This document shows, one piece after another, positions 5,311-5,499 of a stretch of DNA of 5,499 nucleotides. The stretch is from an uncultured Myxococcales bacterium (GTDB lineage Bacteria > Myxococcota_A > Bradymonadia > Bradymonadales > Bradymonadaceae). Position numbers and translations under genes: made by a program. The stretch's first letter is position 1; every line of letters starts with the position of its first letter. The notes below the pieces were generated by a model. That model was not told the origin of the DNA and did no database searches. It saw only the letters and a list, made by a program, of their open reading frames with translations. Location of the stretch: positions 1 to 5,499 of the forward strand of contig CAJXPN010000363.1 in NCBI GenBank assembly GCA_913058025.1, written 5' to 3'.

Positions 5311-5499
5311 TCGCCACAAAATTGGCCCGCTGGTGGAGCCAAACGCCGTGGTCAACTTTATTTTCAAGGAAGCCAGGCTACCCCGTACCGTTTACTTTTG
5401 CCTGACAGGAATCCTTGAAGAACTGCAGCCACTGAGCAACAATGGCGACGCGATCCAGATAGTGGAATCGGCACTGCAAAAGCTGACCCGGTTTGATGC
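5288..5499 (+). CDS. Partial alpha-E (DUF403) domain protein, internal/C-terminal fragment
   Basis: The plus-strand frame beginning with the codon at 5288 is open to the window end and has no credible start of its own. It reads SLSAMSAYRHKIGPL, then VVNFIFKEARLPRTVYFCLT and ILEELQPL. Recalled alpha-E proteins have, in the same spacing, SLSA...YRR, then a VLxFLLxDxxFPRSVxxCL core and an EExL helix. This is the C-terminal half of the family's roughly 300-aa helical domain. Alpha-E genes commonly neighbour a circularly permuted ATP-grasp gene and a transglutaminase-like gene; neither is present here. GC content (about 53% over 5311-5499 by hand count) and codons such as AAA, ATT, CTA and ATA differ sharply from the rest of the window. 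The N-terminal part is absent, so this is a fragment. It may belong to another organism, for example a gammaproteobacterium. Confidence 0.7.

Noticed and set aside
4769..5317. N-terminal extension of the HxlR protein
   Set aside because: It is an Arg/Ala/His-rich out-of-frame shadow of the membrane-protein gene. HxlR homology starts right after the ATG at 4768, which has a GGAGG.
5110..5418. A plus-strand 102-codon frame across the junction
   Set aside because: It is a charged low-complexity shadow of the membrane-protein gene that runs out of frame through the alpha-E fragment.

Overview
The window is GC-rich bacterial DNA. Nearly every codon in the real genes ends in G or C. The gene content (HEAT-repeat protein, small Cys-rich lipoprotein, Ser/Thr kinase with an extracytoplasmic PEGA domain, secreted TPR protein) suggests Myxococcota, probably a Polyangia/Sandaracinus-like lineage. 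That assignment is inferred from gene style, not from any marker gene. The last ~200 bases (from about 5285-5310 to the end) are different: about 53% GC by hand count, mixed third positions, and a coding frame resembling a proteobacterial alpha-E (DUF403) protein.

Layout. (1) 10-765, minus: a 251-aa HEAT-like repeat protein. (2) 766-1011: a divergent intergenic region holding four back-to-back palindromes (794-826) and a G-rich tract. (3) 1012-1380, plus: a 122-aa Cys-rich lipoprotein. (4) 1381-1566: a non-coding gap with a 15-bp palindrome and a perfect 10-bp hairpin, ahead of the kinase. (5) 1567-3330, plus: a transmembrane Hanks-type Ser/Thr kinase with a C-terminal PEGA domain, followed 11 nt later by (6) 3342-4145, plus: a TPR protein with a signal peptide and two C-terminal hydrophobic segments. 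(7) 4148-4768, minus: an HxlR-type winged-helix regulator with an SCP2-like C-terminal half, convergent with (6) and only 2 nt away. Its start overlaps by 4 nt the stop of (8) 4765-about 5286, minus: a multi-pass membrane protein that looks cut off at its N-terminus. (9) About 5288-5499, plus: the partial alpha-E-like frame.

How they fit together. The kinase and TPR protein look like one two-gene operon for envelope signalling: kinase domain in the cytoplasm, PEGA and TPR parts on the outer side of the inner membrane. The membrane protein and HxlR regulator form a second, translationally coupled pair on the other strand. The two parts meeting near 5285-5310 are each broken gene fragments in opposite orientations, with no mobile element between them. 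That fits an assembly chimera or an illegitimate recombination better than a normal locus. I found no CRISPR, RNA gene or insertion sequence, and no clear candidate for a wholly new system. The kinase-PEGA/secreted-TPR pair is the most biologically interesting unit, and the right-hand junction is the most important anomaly.
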